From assembly GCA_016703425.1 (NCBI GenBank), contig JADJCA010000012.1:124001-188000 (forward strand): a stretch of DNA of 64,000 nt, written 5' to 3'. Position 1 is the first letter of the stretch; each line of letters opens with the position of its first letter. Made by a program: the position numbers and the translations under genes. Source of the stretch: Myxococcales bacterium (lineage in GTDB: Bacteria > Myxococcota_A > Polyangia > Polyangiales > Polyangiaceae). This document shows, in pieces, positions 44,022 through 53,322 of the stretch. The notes below the pieces were generated by a model. It was not told the DNA's origin. It saw only the letters and a list, made by a program, of their open reading frames with translations, and did not search any database.

Positions 44022-45350
44022 GTGCTGAAGGGAAAACGTGTCGTTGTCGTCGGCTTGGGACTAAGCGGGGTAGCGGCAGGGCGTCTCTGCCTGAAGCGCG
44101 GCGCCCGCGTCGTTGGCGTCGATCGGAAGGCCCTCGCCGAGCTCGGCGCTGCCGCCGCCCAGTTTGTGGCCGACGGGGGCGAAGTCGCGGCGGACTCGGA
44201 GCGCGACCGGCTCGTCGATGAGGCCGACGTCGTCATCGTGTCGCCGGGGGTTCCGCCGTTCGCGGCGTTGAGTGATGCCGAGCGCCGCGGCGCCGCCATT
44301 TGGAGCGAGGTCGAGCTGGCCACGCGCGAGCTCGCGAGGCCTGCTCCCATCGTGGCTGTCGGTGGGACCAATGGAAAGAGCACGACGACGAGCCTCCTGG
44401 GCGAGCTCTTCATCGCTGCCGGAATGAAGACCTTCGTGGGCGGCAACCTTGGTGAGCCGCTCTCGCTCCACGTCGACGAACTGTGGGACGTGGTCGTGCT
44501 GGAGGTCTCGAGCTTCCAGATGGAGCGCGTCGACACGTTCCACGCGCGCGCGGCGATCTTGCTCAACGTCACGCCCGATCATCTCGACCGGTACGACAGC
44601 TTTCACAGCTACGCGGCGGCGAAGGGGAACGCCTTTCGCCGACAAGGGCCCGCCGACCTCGCCGTCGTTCCCTTCGGCGATGAAATATGCCTCCATCAGG
44701 CGCGCCGCGGGGGCGCCCGTCTCACCACCTTCGGAGCCGGCGGCGACATCGACGTCACGGCGGAGGCCATCGTCGTCAGGGCGACGGCAGAGACCTTCGC
44801 GCCCGACGAGATTGCCCTGACGGGCGCGCACAACGCGCAGAACGTCGCCGCGGCCCTCGCCGTCGCCTTCGACATGGGCGTCTCTTCAAAGGCCGCGCGC
44901 CAGGTGCTCGCGTCTTTTTCAGGGCTCGCGCACCGCATGGCCTTCGTGCGCGCCGTCGGCGGCGTCCGCTACTACGACGACTCGAAGGGCACCAACGTCG
45001 GCGCGTCGGTCACGGCGCTCTTGGGCGTCCCGGAGCCGAAGGCCGTCCTCATCGCCGGCGGCGTCGACAAGGGCGGGAGTTACGCGCCCCTCGCCGAGGC
45101 GCTCTCGCAGAAGGGCAGGGCGGTGGTCCTCATGGGGCAGGCGGCGCCGCTTCTGGCGGCGGCCATCGGCCAGCGAGTGCCCGTCCACCAGGTCGCGTCG
45201 ATGAACGACGCGGTGAAGAAGGCTCAGGAGTTGGCCCAGCCCGGCGATTGTGTGCTTCTTTCTCCTGCCTGCTCCAGTTTCGACATGTTCCGTGACTACA
45301 AGGACCGCGGCGACGCCTTTGTTCGCGCGGTGAAGGGCCTCGGTGGATGA
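44022..45350 (+). CDS. murD: UDP-MurNAc-L-alanine:D-glutamate ligase
   Basis: 442 aa, GTG start with GAGGAG 10 nt upstream. Adds D-Glu to UDP-MurNAc-L-Ala. Visible: N-terminal Rossmann VVVVGLGLSGVAAG, ATP loop VGGTNGKSTTTSLLG, LLNVTPDHLDRYD, and the C-terminal CVLLSPACSSFDMF. A separate ribosome site, rather than stop-start overlap, suggests initiation here is independent of mraY. Confidence 0.96.
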   Translation: MLKGKRVVVVGLGLSGVAAGRLCLKRGARVVGVDRKALAELGAAAAQFVADGGEVAADSERDRLVDEADVVIVSPGVPPFAALSDAERRGAAIWSEVELATRELARPAPIVAVGGTNGKSTTTSLLGELFIAAGMKTFVGGNLGEPLSLHVDELWDVVVLEVSSFQMERVDTFHARAAILLNVTPDHLDRYDSFHSYAAAKGNAFRRQGPADLAVVPFGDEICLHQARRGGARLTTFGAGGDIDVTAEAIVVRATAETFAPDEIALTGAHNAQNVAAALAVAFDMGVSSKAARQVLASFSGLAHRMAFVRAVGGVRYYDDSKGTNVGASVTALLGVPEPKAVLIAGGVDKGGSYAPLAEALSQKGRAVVLMGQAAPLLAAAIGQRVPVHQVASMNDAVKKAQELAQPGDCVLLSPACSSFDMFRDYKDRGDAFVRAVKGLGG

Positions 45351-46681
45351 TGTTTTGGACTCGTCGCGAATCGCAAGCGCCAACGCGGGGAACCTCGCGG
45401 GCGCCCGCGAAGCGCGAGTCGCGCGACGAAAGAGCCGCCGGCAACCGTCGCATCGCCATCGAGCTTGCGGCCCCCCTCGACGCGCGCCCGAATGAGCGGC
45501 GCGCGGCCGGGCCCGTCGACCCCATCATGGCCGCCGTTGTCATCGCGCTCGTCGGCTTCGGCGTGGTGATGGTCTACAGCGCGTCGGCGGTCCACGCGAC
45601 GGTGACCCACCGGGATCCGCAGTTCTTCCTCAAGAAGCAGGTCGTCTACGCGACCATGTCGCTGCTCATGATGTACGGCGTGAGCCGCATCGACTACCAC
45701 CGGCTCTACAAGCTGACCTACCCGGTCCTCGTAGGCGTCGGCACGCTGCTCACGCTCTGCGTCGTGGGCTTCGGTAAGAGCGGTGGCGGCGCCACCCGCT
45801 GGCTCGCGCTCGGTCCCATCCACGTGCAGCCGGCGGAGATGGCGAAGCTCGCGCTGGTGACGTGGCTGGCGTATTCGCTCGCGAAGAAGGCCGAACGCGT
45901 CAAGACGTTCGCCGTCGGCTTCTTGCCGCACCTCTTGGTCGCCGGGCTCTTCATGTTCCTTTGCATGAAGCAGCCGGACTTCGGGAGCGCTGTCGTGCTC
46001 CTCCTCTTGACGTTCACCATGCTCTTCGTGGCAGGCGCCAAGCTCGGCTACATCTTGGGCGCGTCGATCCTCGGGAGCGCGTTCGCGGTCGCGGCCATTC
46101 GATTCAGCCAGTACCGCTACGTCCGGTACCTCGCGTGGATGAACATGGATCAGTACAAGCACGACCTCGCCTACCAGCCGTTCCAATCGGTGATGTCGTT
46201 CGGCTCCGGTGGCACGACGGGCCTCGGAATCGGAAAAGGGCTCCAGACGTTGTACTTGCCGGAGGCGCACACTGACTTCGTCGCCGCCATCGTGGGAGAG
46301 GAACTTGGCTTCATCGGGATCTTGCTCCTCGCCGGCGCCTACCTGCTGCTCGTGGTGCGCGGCGTGCGCGCCGCGCTTCGCGCACCGGACGACTACGGCG
46401 CGTACCTTGGGTTTGGCATCGCCACGATGTTCGCGGTGCAGGCCCTCGTGAACCTGTCGGTCGCGTTGGCCGTTCTGCCGACGAAGGGACTGACCTTGCC
46501 GTTCTTGAGCTACGGTGGGTCCTCTCTCTTGGTGAACGCGGCGGCGGCCGCCGTGTTGCTCAACATCTCGCGGCAGGGCCCCGTCGAGGCGCTTCGTCAG
46601 CCCGAGTCCGGCAGCGGGCTCGACGAGCGGGGCCAAGCGAACGCCGACGAGTCGCTCACGCCGACGTTGGAGGCGCTGTGA
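45347..46681 (+). CDS. ftsW: FtsW SEDS glycosyltransferase
   Basis: 444 aa, start overlaps murD stop as ATGA. SEDS-family polymerase that works with FtsI to build septal glycan strands. About ten TM helices after a 60-residue charged cytoplasmic tail. Conserved segments: MVYSASAVHAT, ARYLAL-like TRWLALGPIHVQPAEMAKLA, PDFGSAVVLLLL, and the catalytic-loop-to-end region with EAHTDFVAAIVGEELGFIG and GLTLPFLSYGGSSLLVN. Gene order fits FtsW rather than RodA. Confidence 0.95.
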   Translation: MMFWTRRESQAPTRGTSRAPAKRESRDERAAGNRRIAIELAAPLDARPNERRAAGPVDPIMAAVVIALVGFGVVMVYSASAVHATVTHRDPQFFLKKQVVYATMSLLMMYGVSRIDYHRLYKLTYPVLVGVGTLLTLCVVGFGKSGGGATRWLALGPIHVQPAEMAKLALVTWLAYSLAKKAERVKTFAVGFLPHLLVAGLFMFLCMKQPDFGSAVVLLLLTFTMLFVAGAKLGYILGASILGSAFAVAAIRFSQYRYVRYLAWMNMDQYKHDLAYQPFQSVMSFGSGGTTGLGIGKGLQTLYLPEAHTDFVAAIVGEELGFIGILLLAGAYLLLVVRGVRAALRAPDDYGAYLGFGIATMFAVQALVNLSVALAVLPTKGLTLPFLSYGGSSLLVNAAAAAVLLNISRQGPVEALRQPESGSGLDERGQANADESLTPTLEAL

Positions 46682-47948
46682 GCGGCGCCGCGAAAGAGCG
46701 CGCCGCTGACAGTGAGCGGCCCACGGTCCTTATCGCCGGCGGCGGCACCGGCGGTCACGTCTTTCCAGCCCTCGCCGTGGCCGACGCGCTGACGCGCATC
46801 GCCGACGTTCGCGTCGTCTTCGTCGGCACCGAGCGCGGCCTCGAAGCCCGCGTGATCCCCGAGCGCGGCTACGCCCTCGAGACGCTGCACGTGGAGCCCA
46901 TGAAGGGTGGCGGCGCGTTCCGCTTTCTTCGTGGCGGCGCCGTCGCAGGCGCTGCCGCCGTGCGCGCGGCGGGCCTCTTGCGCCGGGTCCGGCCCCGCGT
47001 GGTCCTCAGCGTGGGCGGCTACGCCGCGGGCCCCGTGTCCTTGGCCGCCGCCGCGATGCGCATCCCCGTCACGCTGCTCGAGCCGAACGCGGTCATGGGA
47101 TTTGCGAACCGCGTCCTCGCTCCCGCCTGTCGGCGGGCATACGTGGCCTGGCTCTCGGCGGCGGGCGCATCCACGCCGCGCGGCGCGGTGCGCGCCTTTG
47201 GTGTGCCCCTGCGCGAGGGCTTCGAGGCGTCGCCCTACGAGGTTCGGGGGCAAGCCGGCGCCTCGGTGCGGGTGCTGGTGCTCGGCGGCAGCCAGGGCGC
47301 GCAGGCCATCAACGAGCGACTCCCCGACGCCATCCGCGCGCGCAGCGGGTCCACCCCGCTCTCAGCGTCGTGCATCAAACGGGCCGCGAGCGCGAGGCCG
47401 ACGTTCGAGCCGCTTACGAGCGCGAGGGCGCGAAGAACGTAACCGTGGCCGCCTTTCTCGACGACGTGGCCGGCGCCATGCGCGACGCCGACGTCGTCGT
47501 GGGCCGCGCCGGTGCCAGCACCGTCGCGGAGATTAGCGCCGTCGGCCGCGCCTCGATCCTCATCCCGTTTCCGTTTGCCGCCGACGATCACCAAGCGAAA
47601 AACGCGGCGGCGCTCGTTTCGGCGGGCGGTGCGCTCGCCATTCGGCAAGAGGCCGCCGACGGCGTCCGATTGGCACGCGAGCTGGTGCTCTTGTTTCAAG
47701 AGCCGGAGCGGCGCGCGGCGATGGCAGAGGCGGCCCGAAGCGTCGGACGGCCCCAGGCGGCGGCCCAGGTGGCCGCCGACTTGCTTGGCCTCGCGGGTAT
47801 CGTCCCGCGGCCGCTTGGGCCCGGCCCCGGCAAGGCCGGCGTCGGAAGCCGAACCGTGGCGGAAGAGGCCGAAGACTTGCCGGATGGGCGCGTTGTTTCG
47901 TATGGCCGTATAGAAGGGCGCGGTCAGGAATGTTTCGAGGTCGGGTAA
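46678..47948 (+). pseudogene. murG: murG, interrupted by a frameshift
   Basis: MurG adds GlcNAc to lipid I to make lipid II. The first frame (GTG 46678) encodes the N-terminal half: IAGGGTGGHVFPALAVADAL, VGGYAAGPVSLAAAA and VLVLGGSQGAQAINERLPDA, then runs into unrelated sequence and stops at 47442. The C-terminal half continues in another frame: VVHQTGRE, VVVGRAGASTVAEISAVG and IPFPFAADDHQAKNAAAL, ending at 47948. The switch lies in the alternating CG tract 47335-47343. Removing one CG unit, or adding one base, restores DAIRAQRVHPALSVVHQTG. murG is essential, so a sequencing or assembly error is likely. A 40-residue C-terminal extension is unusual. Confidence 0.9.
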
Positions 47949-49342
47949 GGCACGTTCACTTCGTCGGCATCGGCGGCATCGGCATGAGCGGTCTCGCGGA
48001 GATCCTTCGCACGATGGACTTCGACGTGTCTGGCTCCGATCTGAAAGAGAACGACATCACGCGGCGCCTCGTGACCATGGGCGTGACCTTCCAGTCGGGC
48101 CACGCCGCCGCGAACGTCCGCGGCGCCGACGTCATCGTCTACTCGACGGCCATCAAGTCCGACAATCCTGAGCTCGTGGAGGCGCGCGCCCTCGACATCC
48201 CCGCCATCTCCCGCGGCGAGATGCTCGCCGAGCTCATGCGGGTCAAGTACTGCGTGACCATCGCCGGCTCGCACGGCAAGACAACGACGACATCGCTCGT
48301 GTCCACAGTCCTCCGCGCCGCGGGGCTCGACCCAACGGTCGTGGTCGGCGGCAAGGTCAACGCCCTCGGCTCCAACGCGCGCCTCGGCGCCGGTGATCTC
48401 TTTGTGGCCGAAGCCGACGAGAGCGACGGCTCGTTCTTGCGCCTCACGCCCACCATCGCCGTTGTCACAAACATCGACGCCGAGCACCTCGACCACTACG
48501 GAACCCACGAGGCCGTAAAAGAAGCGTTCGTGCAGTTCGCCAACAAGACCCCGTTCTACGGCCTCTGCGTCCTCTGCCACGATCACCCTCACGTTCAGGA
48601 GCTCCTGCCGCGGATCAACCGGCGTCACGTCACCTACGGCATGGCGCGACAGGCCGACTACCGCGCCCGCGATCTCGCCTTCGAAGGCCTCTCGACGCGC
48701 TTCACGGTCACGCGCCGCGGCGAGTCGCTCGGAGAGTTCACTGTGCGGATGCCGGGCGCGCACAACGTTCAGAACGCCCTCGCCGTCATCGCCGTCGCCG
48801 ACGAGCTGGAGGTGCCGCTCAACGTGACACGGGAGGCCATCGCGTCGTTCCACGGCGTCCAGCGGCGCTTTACGGTGCTCGGAACCGTGCCCATCGCGCG
48901 TGACGGCAAGCGCGGCGACGTGATGATCGTTGACGACTACGGGCACCATCCGGCGGAGGTGGCGGCCACCTTGGCGGCGGCCCAGTCCGGCTTCGACCGC
49001 CGCGTCGTCGTCGCCTTTCAGCCGCACCGCTACACGCGCACGGCGGCGCTCTTCGAAGACTTCACGCGCTCCTTCAACGGCGCCGACGTCCTCGTCGTGA
49101 CCGACGTTTACCCGGCCGGCGAAGCGCCCATCGAGGGCGCGTCAGGCGAATCGCTCTCGAACGCGATTCGCGCGCACGGCCACCACGCCGTCACCTTCGT
49201 GCGCGACAAGAAGCAGGTCTCGGCGAAGCTCCGTGAGATCGTGCGCCCCGGCGACTTGGTCATCGCGCTCGGCGCCGGTGACATCAATCAGAGCGCGCGT
49301 GAGCTCCTGAGCGTCCTCGAAGCCGAGGGCAAGGCGCCGTGA
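47930..49342 (+). CDS. murC: UDP-MurNAc:L-alanine ligase
   Basis: 470 aa. Adds L-Ala to UDP-MurNAc, the first peptide step. Visible: VHFVGIGGIGMSGLAEIL at the N-terminus, ATP loop IAGSHGKTTTTSLVST, EADESDGSF, VVTNIDAEHLDHY, and VDDYGHHPAEVAATL. The start lies 19 nt inside the murG C-terminal frame. murB, which usually follows in myxobacteria and supplies the UDP-MurNAc substrate, is not found here. Confidence 0.97.
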   Translation: MFRGRVRHVHFVGIGGIGMSGLAEILRTMDFDVSGSDLKENDITRRLVTMGVTFQSGHAAANVRGADVIVYSTAIKSDNPELVEARALDIPAISRGEMLAELMRVKYCVTIAGSHGKTTTTSLVSTVLRAAGLDPTVVVGGKVNALGSNARLGAGDLFVAEADESDGSFLRLTPTIAVVTNIDAEHLDHYGTHEAVKEAFVQFANKTPFYGLCVLCHDHPHVQELLPRINRRHVTYGMARQADYRARDLAFEGLSTRFTVTRRGESLGEFTVRMPGAHNVQNALAVIAVADELEVPLNVTREAIASFHGVQRRFTVLGTVPIARDGKRGDVMIVDDYGHHPAEVAATLAAAQSGFDRRVVVAFQPHRYTRTAALFEDFTRSFNGADVLVVTDVYPAGEAPIEGASGESLSNAIRAHGHHAVTFVRDKKQVSAKLREIVRPGDLVIALGAGDINQSARELLSVLEAEGKAP

Positions 49343-50256
49343 TTCCGTCGAACCGTCGCGTCGCAAAGCCGCAGCTGCCGCCGGACGTGCTCGGCGACGA
49401 GTTCGAAGAATCGGAGCCGCTCACCGTGAGCGAACCGCCGTCCGTTGCGCCCCCGCCGGCGGCGGCGCCACCGAGCCGATTCCTCGTCGGCTTCATGGCG
49501 GTCATCCGCGTCGTGCTAAGCGTGCTCCTCGTCGTATCGGTGGCCGGTGGCCTGGCTTGGTCGACGCGCCGCTACGTCCGCGAGAGCCCGCGCTTCGCCC
49601 TCACCAACGTTGCGGTGTCGGGGAACCACCACCGGAGCGAGGCCGAGATCCTCGAGCGCGCCGGCCTCGCCCTCGGGCAGAACGTCTTCGCGCTCGATTT
49701 GGCCGACGTGAAGGAGAAGCTCTCGAGCGACCCGTGGCTCCGTGAAGTGACGCTGTCGCGTCGTCTACCGGGCACGGTCCTCGTGCACGTCATTGAGCGC
49801 GAGCCCGCGGCTCTCGTGGGCATCGGCGACACGGTGTACCTCGCCGCGCGCGACGGCGAGATCTGGAAGCGCCTCGAAGCGAGCGACCCCGTCGACATGC
49901 CGATCGTGACGGGCCTGCGCGCCGACGCGGTGCTTGAGGACCGCGACGGCGTGGTGCTCGAGATCAAGCGGGCCCTCGACCTGGTCGCGGAGTACGGCGA
50001 GACGTCGCTGTCGGCGAAGGCGCCGCTCCAGCAGGCCCACGTGGGCGATGACGGCGCCATGACGCTCGTGGTCGGCAAGTCGGGCTTGTCGCTCTCGCTC
50101 GGCAAGCCGCCCTACCGGCGTCGCCTGGAGCAAGCGGTGCGCGTGGTCGCGGAGCTCGAGCGCCGCATGGGGCCGCGCGCGCTCACGGAGAAGGCCGACA
50201 GCATCATGCTCGACAGCGACGCGAGGCCCGACCGAGTCGTCGTGCGCATGCGCTGA
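49339..50256 (+). CDS. ftsQ: cell division protein FtsQ
   Basis: 305 aa, GTG overlapping the murC stop. A 50-residue acidic/proline-rich cytoplasmic tail, one TM helix (about 55-75, VVLSVLLVVSVAGGLAW), then POTRA domain (FALTNVAVSGNHHRSEAEIL, LPGTVLVHVIEREPAALVG) and the FtsQ beta domain. FtsQ recruits FtsL/FtsB and FtsI to the septum. The following gene runs the other way, so the mraZ-ftsQ transcript should end near 50260-50300. Confidence 0.92.
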   Translation: MIPSNRRVAKPQLPPDVLGDEFEESEPLTVSEPPSVAPPPAAAPPSRFLVGFMAVIRVVLSVLLVVSVAGGLAWSTRRYVRESPRFALTNVAVSGNHHRSEAEILERAGLALGQNVFALDLADVKEKLSSDPWLREVTLSRRLPGTVLVHVIEREPAALVGIGDTVYLAARDGEIWKRLEASDPVDMPIVTGLRADAVLEDRDGVVLEIKRALDLVAEYGETSLSAKAPLQQAHVGDDGAMTLVVGKSGLSLSLGKPPYRRRLEQAVRVVAELERRMGPRALTEKADSIMLDSDARPDRVVVRMR

Positions 50257-50306
50257 GGCCGCTCGCGCCGCGGACCTGCGCCGCGCCGGCTCGTTAGTCG
50301 GCCGGG

Positions 50307-51371
50307 TCAACCGTCGGGAGGGGGCAACGTGGGCAGACGCTCTTGCGGGTATGCGAGCGCGACGAGGGCGCTCCCGATGAGCTGCGGCGACATCGTGCGC
50401 TCGATGACGCCCTCGGCGACGGCGCGTCGCGGCCCCTCGTTGGCGAGCGCGGAGCGCTCGTGCTCGGCGATGGTGAGGGCGCCCCGCGCGCGGAGCTCAC
50501 GGAGGCCCTCGACGCCGTCGGTGCCTGCGCCGCTCAGGATGATCCCGACGGCCCCATCGCCAAAGATGTCGGCCATGGAGCGAAAGAGCACGTCGGCGCT
50601 CGGGCGCGGCCCCTCGGGCGGCTCGCTCGTCGTCGCCAGCTTGCCGCCCGCCTCGCAGATCAAGTGGTGCGAGGAGTTCGCGAGCCATACCGTGCCCGCC
50701 GTGGGCACGACCGAGTCGCGCACGACCTCGACGGCCAACGTCGTGGACTGCGCGAGGAAGCGCGCGTACGCGTCCTCAAAGCCCGGGGGCAGGTGTTGAA
50801 CGATGGCGATGGGCAACGGGAAGCTCGCGCTCAGCTGCCGGAGAATGTGCAGCGTTGCCTGCGGGCCGCCCGTCGACCCGACGATGCCCACCATCTTCGC
50901 TTCACGTCGCGTCGACGCTTCGGTCGCTTCGGCCTCGGCATCGGGCGGCGCGAGCGACATCGACCGGGGCCCGACGGCTGTACCGGCGAGGCGGCGCACC
51001 ACGTTGCGGAACGCGACGGCGCTCTCACGCTCCACGATGGAAGGCTTAACCACCAAGTCGAGTGCGCCGATCTCCAGCGCTTGAAAGAGCATCGTCGAGC
51101 GATTCGACGGGCGCCCCGTTACCACGAGGATCGGGACCGGCAGCTCCGCCATGATGCGCTTGATGGCGCTGAGTCCGTCGAGGCCGGGCATCTCGATGTC
51201 CATCGTGACGAGATCCGGCTTGCGCGCGAGCACCACCTCGATGCCTTCATCGCCGTCGGAAGCTTCGCCGACGACCTCGATGTCACCGTCGGCCTGCAGC
51301 AAGAGCTTCAGAACTTCGCGATACGTGCGCGAGTCGTCGATGACGACGACCCTCAGCTTCTGACGATCCAC
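50307..51371 (-). CDS. cheB: CheB-type protein-glutamate methylesterase
   Basis: 354 aa. N-terminal receiver domain (residues about 6-125: IDDSRTYREVL, TMDIEMPGLDG, VVTGRPS, VVKPS) with phospho-acceptor Asp in the MDIEMPG motif. Methylesterase domain from about 160, with catalytic Ser in VGSTGGPQATL, His in VQHLPPGF and Asp in SGAGTDGVEG (normally GMGxDG). Demethylates or deamidates chemoreceptor glutamates. No cheA, cheW, cheR or receptor gene is adjacent; it is an orphan reversed between ftsQ and ftsA. Confidence 0.94.
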   Translation of the reverse strand: MDRQKLRVVVIDDSRTYREVLKLLLQADGDIEVVGEASDGDEGIEVVLARKPDLVTMDIEMPGLDGLSAIKRIMAELPVPILVVTGRPSNRSTMLFQALEIGALDLVVKPSIVERESAVAFRNVVRRLAGTAVGPRSMSLAPPDAEAEATEASTRREAKMVGIVGSTGGPQATLHILRQLSASFPLPIAIVQHLPPGFEDAYARFLAQSTTLAVEVVRDSVVPTAGTVWLANSSHHLICEAGGKLATTSEPPEGPRPSADVLFRSMADIFGDGAVGIILSGAGTDGVEGLRELRARGALTIAEHERSALANEGPRRAVAEGVIERTMSPQLIGSALVALAYPQERLPTLPPPDG

Positions 51372-51592
51372 GAGGCCCCCAGGAGCTTGAAAGTATCAGG
51401 ACCGCGCTGGCGCGACGGCTCAAAAGGACCGCACGCGCGCCGGCGCGTGATGGGCACGGCGCGGTCGTGACGCTGCTGTAGGTGCTTGGCGCACGGACCT
51501 CGATGGCGCGTGGCGGCAGCGGGAAGTACGCGGGGCGCCCGAGGGCCGTCCGGAGGCCATCGTGAGCCGATCCGTGCTACGTCCGCTCCCCT

Positions 51593-53179
51593 ATGCGCTC
51601 CACCGGTTCCGTGGCTGTGGCGGTCGTCGCGCTCGTCGGAGCTTGTGGCTCGGAGGGGCGTTCGGGCATCACCCCCAGCGATGGCGGAGTCGGTGACGCG
51701 TCCGTCGGGACCTTCGTCGACGGCGGCGGCGCCGACGCAGGACGCCGCTGCGAGCCTGACGCGCTCGATCAGGCCGGATGCCCGTGCACCCTCGGTGAGA
51801 CCCGTGCATGTTACACATCAGCCGCAGCGACGCGCGCCGTGGGCACCTGCAAAGACGGGAGCCAAAGCTGCGAGGGCGGCGGCGAGTTCTCGCGGTGGAG
51901 CGCCTGCGTGGGCGCCTTTGCGCCGACGAAAGAGCCCTGCGCCGCGGGCGTCGATCTCAACTGCAACGGGAAGGTCGGCTGCGCCGATCCGCTCTGCGCC
52001 AACGACCCCATCTGCGACACGCCGTGCACCGATGGCGAGACGCGCGCTTGTTACGGAGGTGCGCCGGGCACCGACAACGTGGGGGCTTGCAAGGCCGGTC
52101 GCCAAACCTGCATAGCCGGGCACTGGACCAAGGGGTGCGTCGGCGAGGTGCAACCGACCGGTGAAGCGGGCCACTGCAAAGACGGCGTCGACAACGATTG
52201 CAACGGCGTGGCGGATTGCAAGGACGGCGCGTGCTTCTTCGATATCGCGTGCCTCCTCGGCTGCACCGCTGGCACGACCCGCGACTGCTACGAAGGGCCC
52301 GCGGGCACCAACGGCGTGGCCTCGTGCCACGGCGGCTCGCAGACCTGCAAGCCCGACGGCAGCGGTTTTGGCCCGTGCACCGGTCAGGTGTTGCCCGGCA
52401 CCGAGGCAGGCCAATGCGCCGACACCGCCGACAACGACTGCGACGGGTACATCGACTGCCAGGACTCGGAGTGCACCGTGCTGCCGGCCTGCTGCGTGGT
52501 CAACGCGTCGCCGGCCGACGGCACGTTGTGGGCGAACTCGCCCACGGTCCTCTATCGCATCGACCCCTCGACCTTCGCGGTGACGACCGTCGGGAGCTTC
52601 AACGTCGGCGATCCCATGACCGATATCGCCCTCACTCCGGGCGGCGTCTTGCACGGCATCTCGCAATCGGCCCTCTACCAAATCAACAAGTCCACCGGCG
52701 CTGCCACGGCCATCGCGTCCGCTGGCGGCGGCAATAGCCTGACGTTCCTCGCGAACGGCAAGCTGCTGGCGGCCGAAGCCGGCGGCTCGGTGTGGTCCAT
52801 CAACCCGGCCAACGGCGCGACGACGAGCAACGGCGCGTTTGGAAATGACCTCAAGGCGGCCGGTGATCTCGTCGCGGTGGCCGACGGCTCGATGTACGGC
52901 GTTTCGTCCACCTCGGCCGGCGGCGGCGACGCCTCGTCGAACAACCTTCTCCTTCGCGTCAATGTGGCGACCGGCGCTGCGTCCGTCGTCGGCCCCATTG
53001 GTCACATGAACGTCTGGGGCCTCGCGTACGCCAACGCTCACGTGATTGGCTTCACCACCGAGGGCAAGATCCTCAACATCGATCCGGCGACCGGCGCCGG
53101 GACGGTCCTCGCCCAAAAGTCCGTCGAATTCTGGGGCGCGACCCAATCGCCCTTGGTGGACGGAAACCGCTGCCCTTAG
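51593..53179 (+). CDS. Cys-rich MopE-like repeat and beta-propeller lipoprotein
   Basis: 528 aa. Lipobox VGAC with Cys18, then an Asp/Gly-rich linker. Residues about 55-300 hold three repeats, each with a CTxGxTRxCYxGxxGT-type start, a KDGxQTC-type middle and a calcium/metal-binding-like DNDCNGVADCKDG or DNDCDGYIDCQDSEC end, as in MopE-type surface proteins. Residues about 320-525 form repeated WSINPANGAT-like strands that suggest a beta-propeller. Outer-surface location is inferred. It shares a strand with ftsA but lies 143 nt before it. Confidence 0.82.
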   Translation: MRSTGSVAVAVVALVGACGSEGRSGITPSDGGVGDASVGTFVDGGGADAGRRCEPDALDQAGCPCTLGETRACYTSAAATRAVGTCKDGSQSCEGGGEFSRWSACVGAFAPTKEPCAAGVDLNCNGKVGCADPLCANDPICDTPCTDGETRACYGGAPGTDNVGACKAGRQTCIAGHWTKGCVGEVQPTGEAGHCKDGVDNDCNGVADCKDGACFFDIACLLGCTAGTTRDCYEGPAGTNGVASCHGGSQTCKPDGSGFGPCTGQVLPGTEAGQCADTADNDCDGYIDCQDSECTVLPACCVVNASPADGTLWANSPTVLYRIDPSTFAVTTVGSFNVGDPMTDIALTPGGVLHGISQSALYQINKSTGAATAIASAGGGNSLTFLANGKLLAAEAGGSVWSINPANGATTSNGAFGNDLKAAGDLVAVADGSMYGVSSTSAGGGDASSNNLLLRVNVATGAASVVGPIGHMNVWGLAYANAHVIGFTTEGKILNIDPATGAGTVLAQKSVEFWGATQSPLVDGNRCP

Positions 53180-53275
53180 GGGTACGAGCTCGGTGTCGTC
53201 GGTTCAGGCCGTTTGCGCCAGCGTTTTGCCCGGCGCCGTGTGCCGAGCGGCCGTGTAGGGCGCTCGCTCGCGCGA

Positions 53276-53298
53276 TCGAAAGTTGGCCCCACTTTCGA
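53276..53298. promoter_or_regulatory. inverted repeat upstream of ftsA
   Basis: TCGAAAGT (53276-53283), a 7-nt spacer, ACTTTCGA (53291-53298): perfect 8-bp arms 24 nt before the ftsA ATG. The position fits an operator or a 5'-leader hairpin. No T-run follows, so it is not a terminator. Confidence 0.45.
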
Positions 53299-53322
53299 GG
53301 CCGTGCTCAATCTCGCTACGCC

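Noticed and set aside
50307..53179. Mobile-element origin of the cheB/lipoprotein insert.
   Set aside because: No transposase, integrase, tRNA target or flanking direct or inverted repeats were seen.
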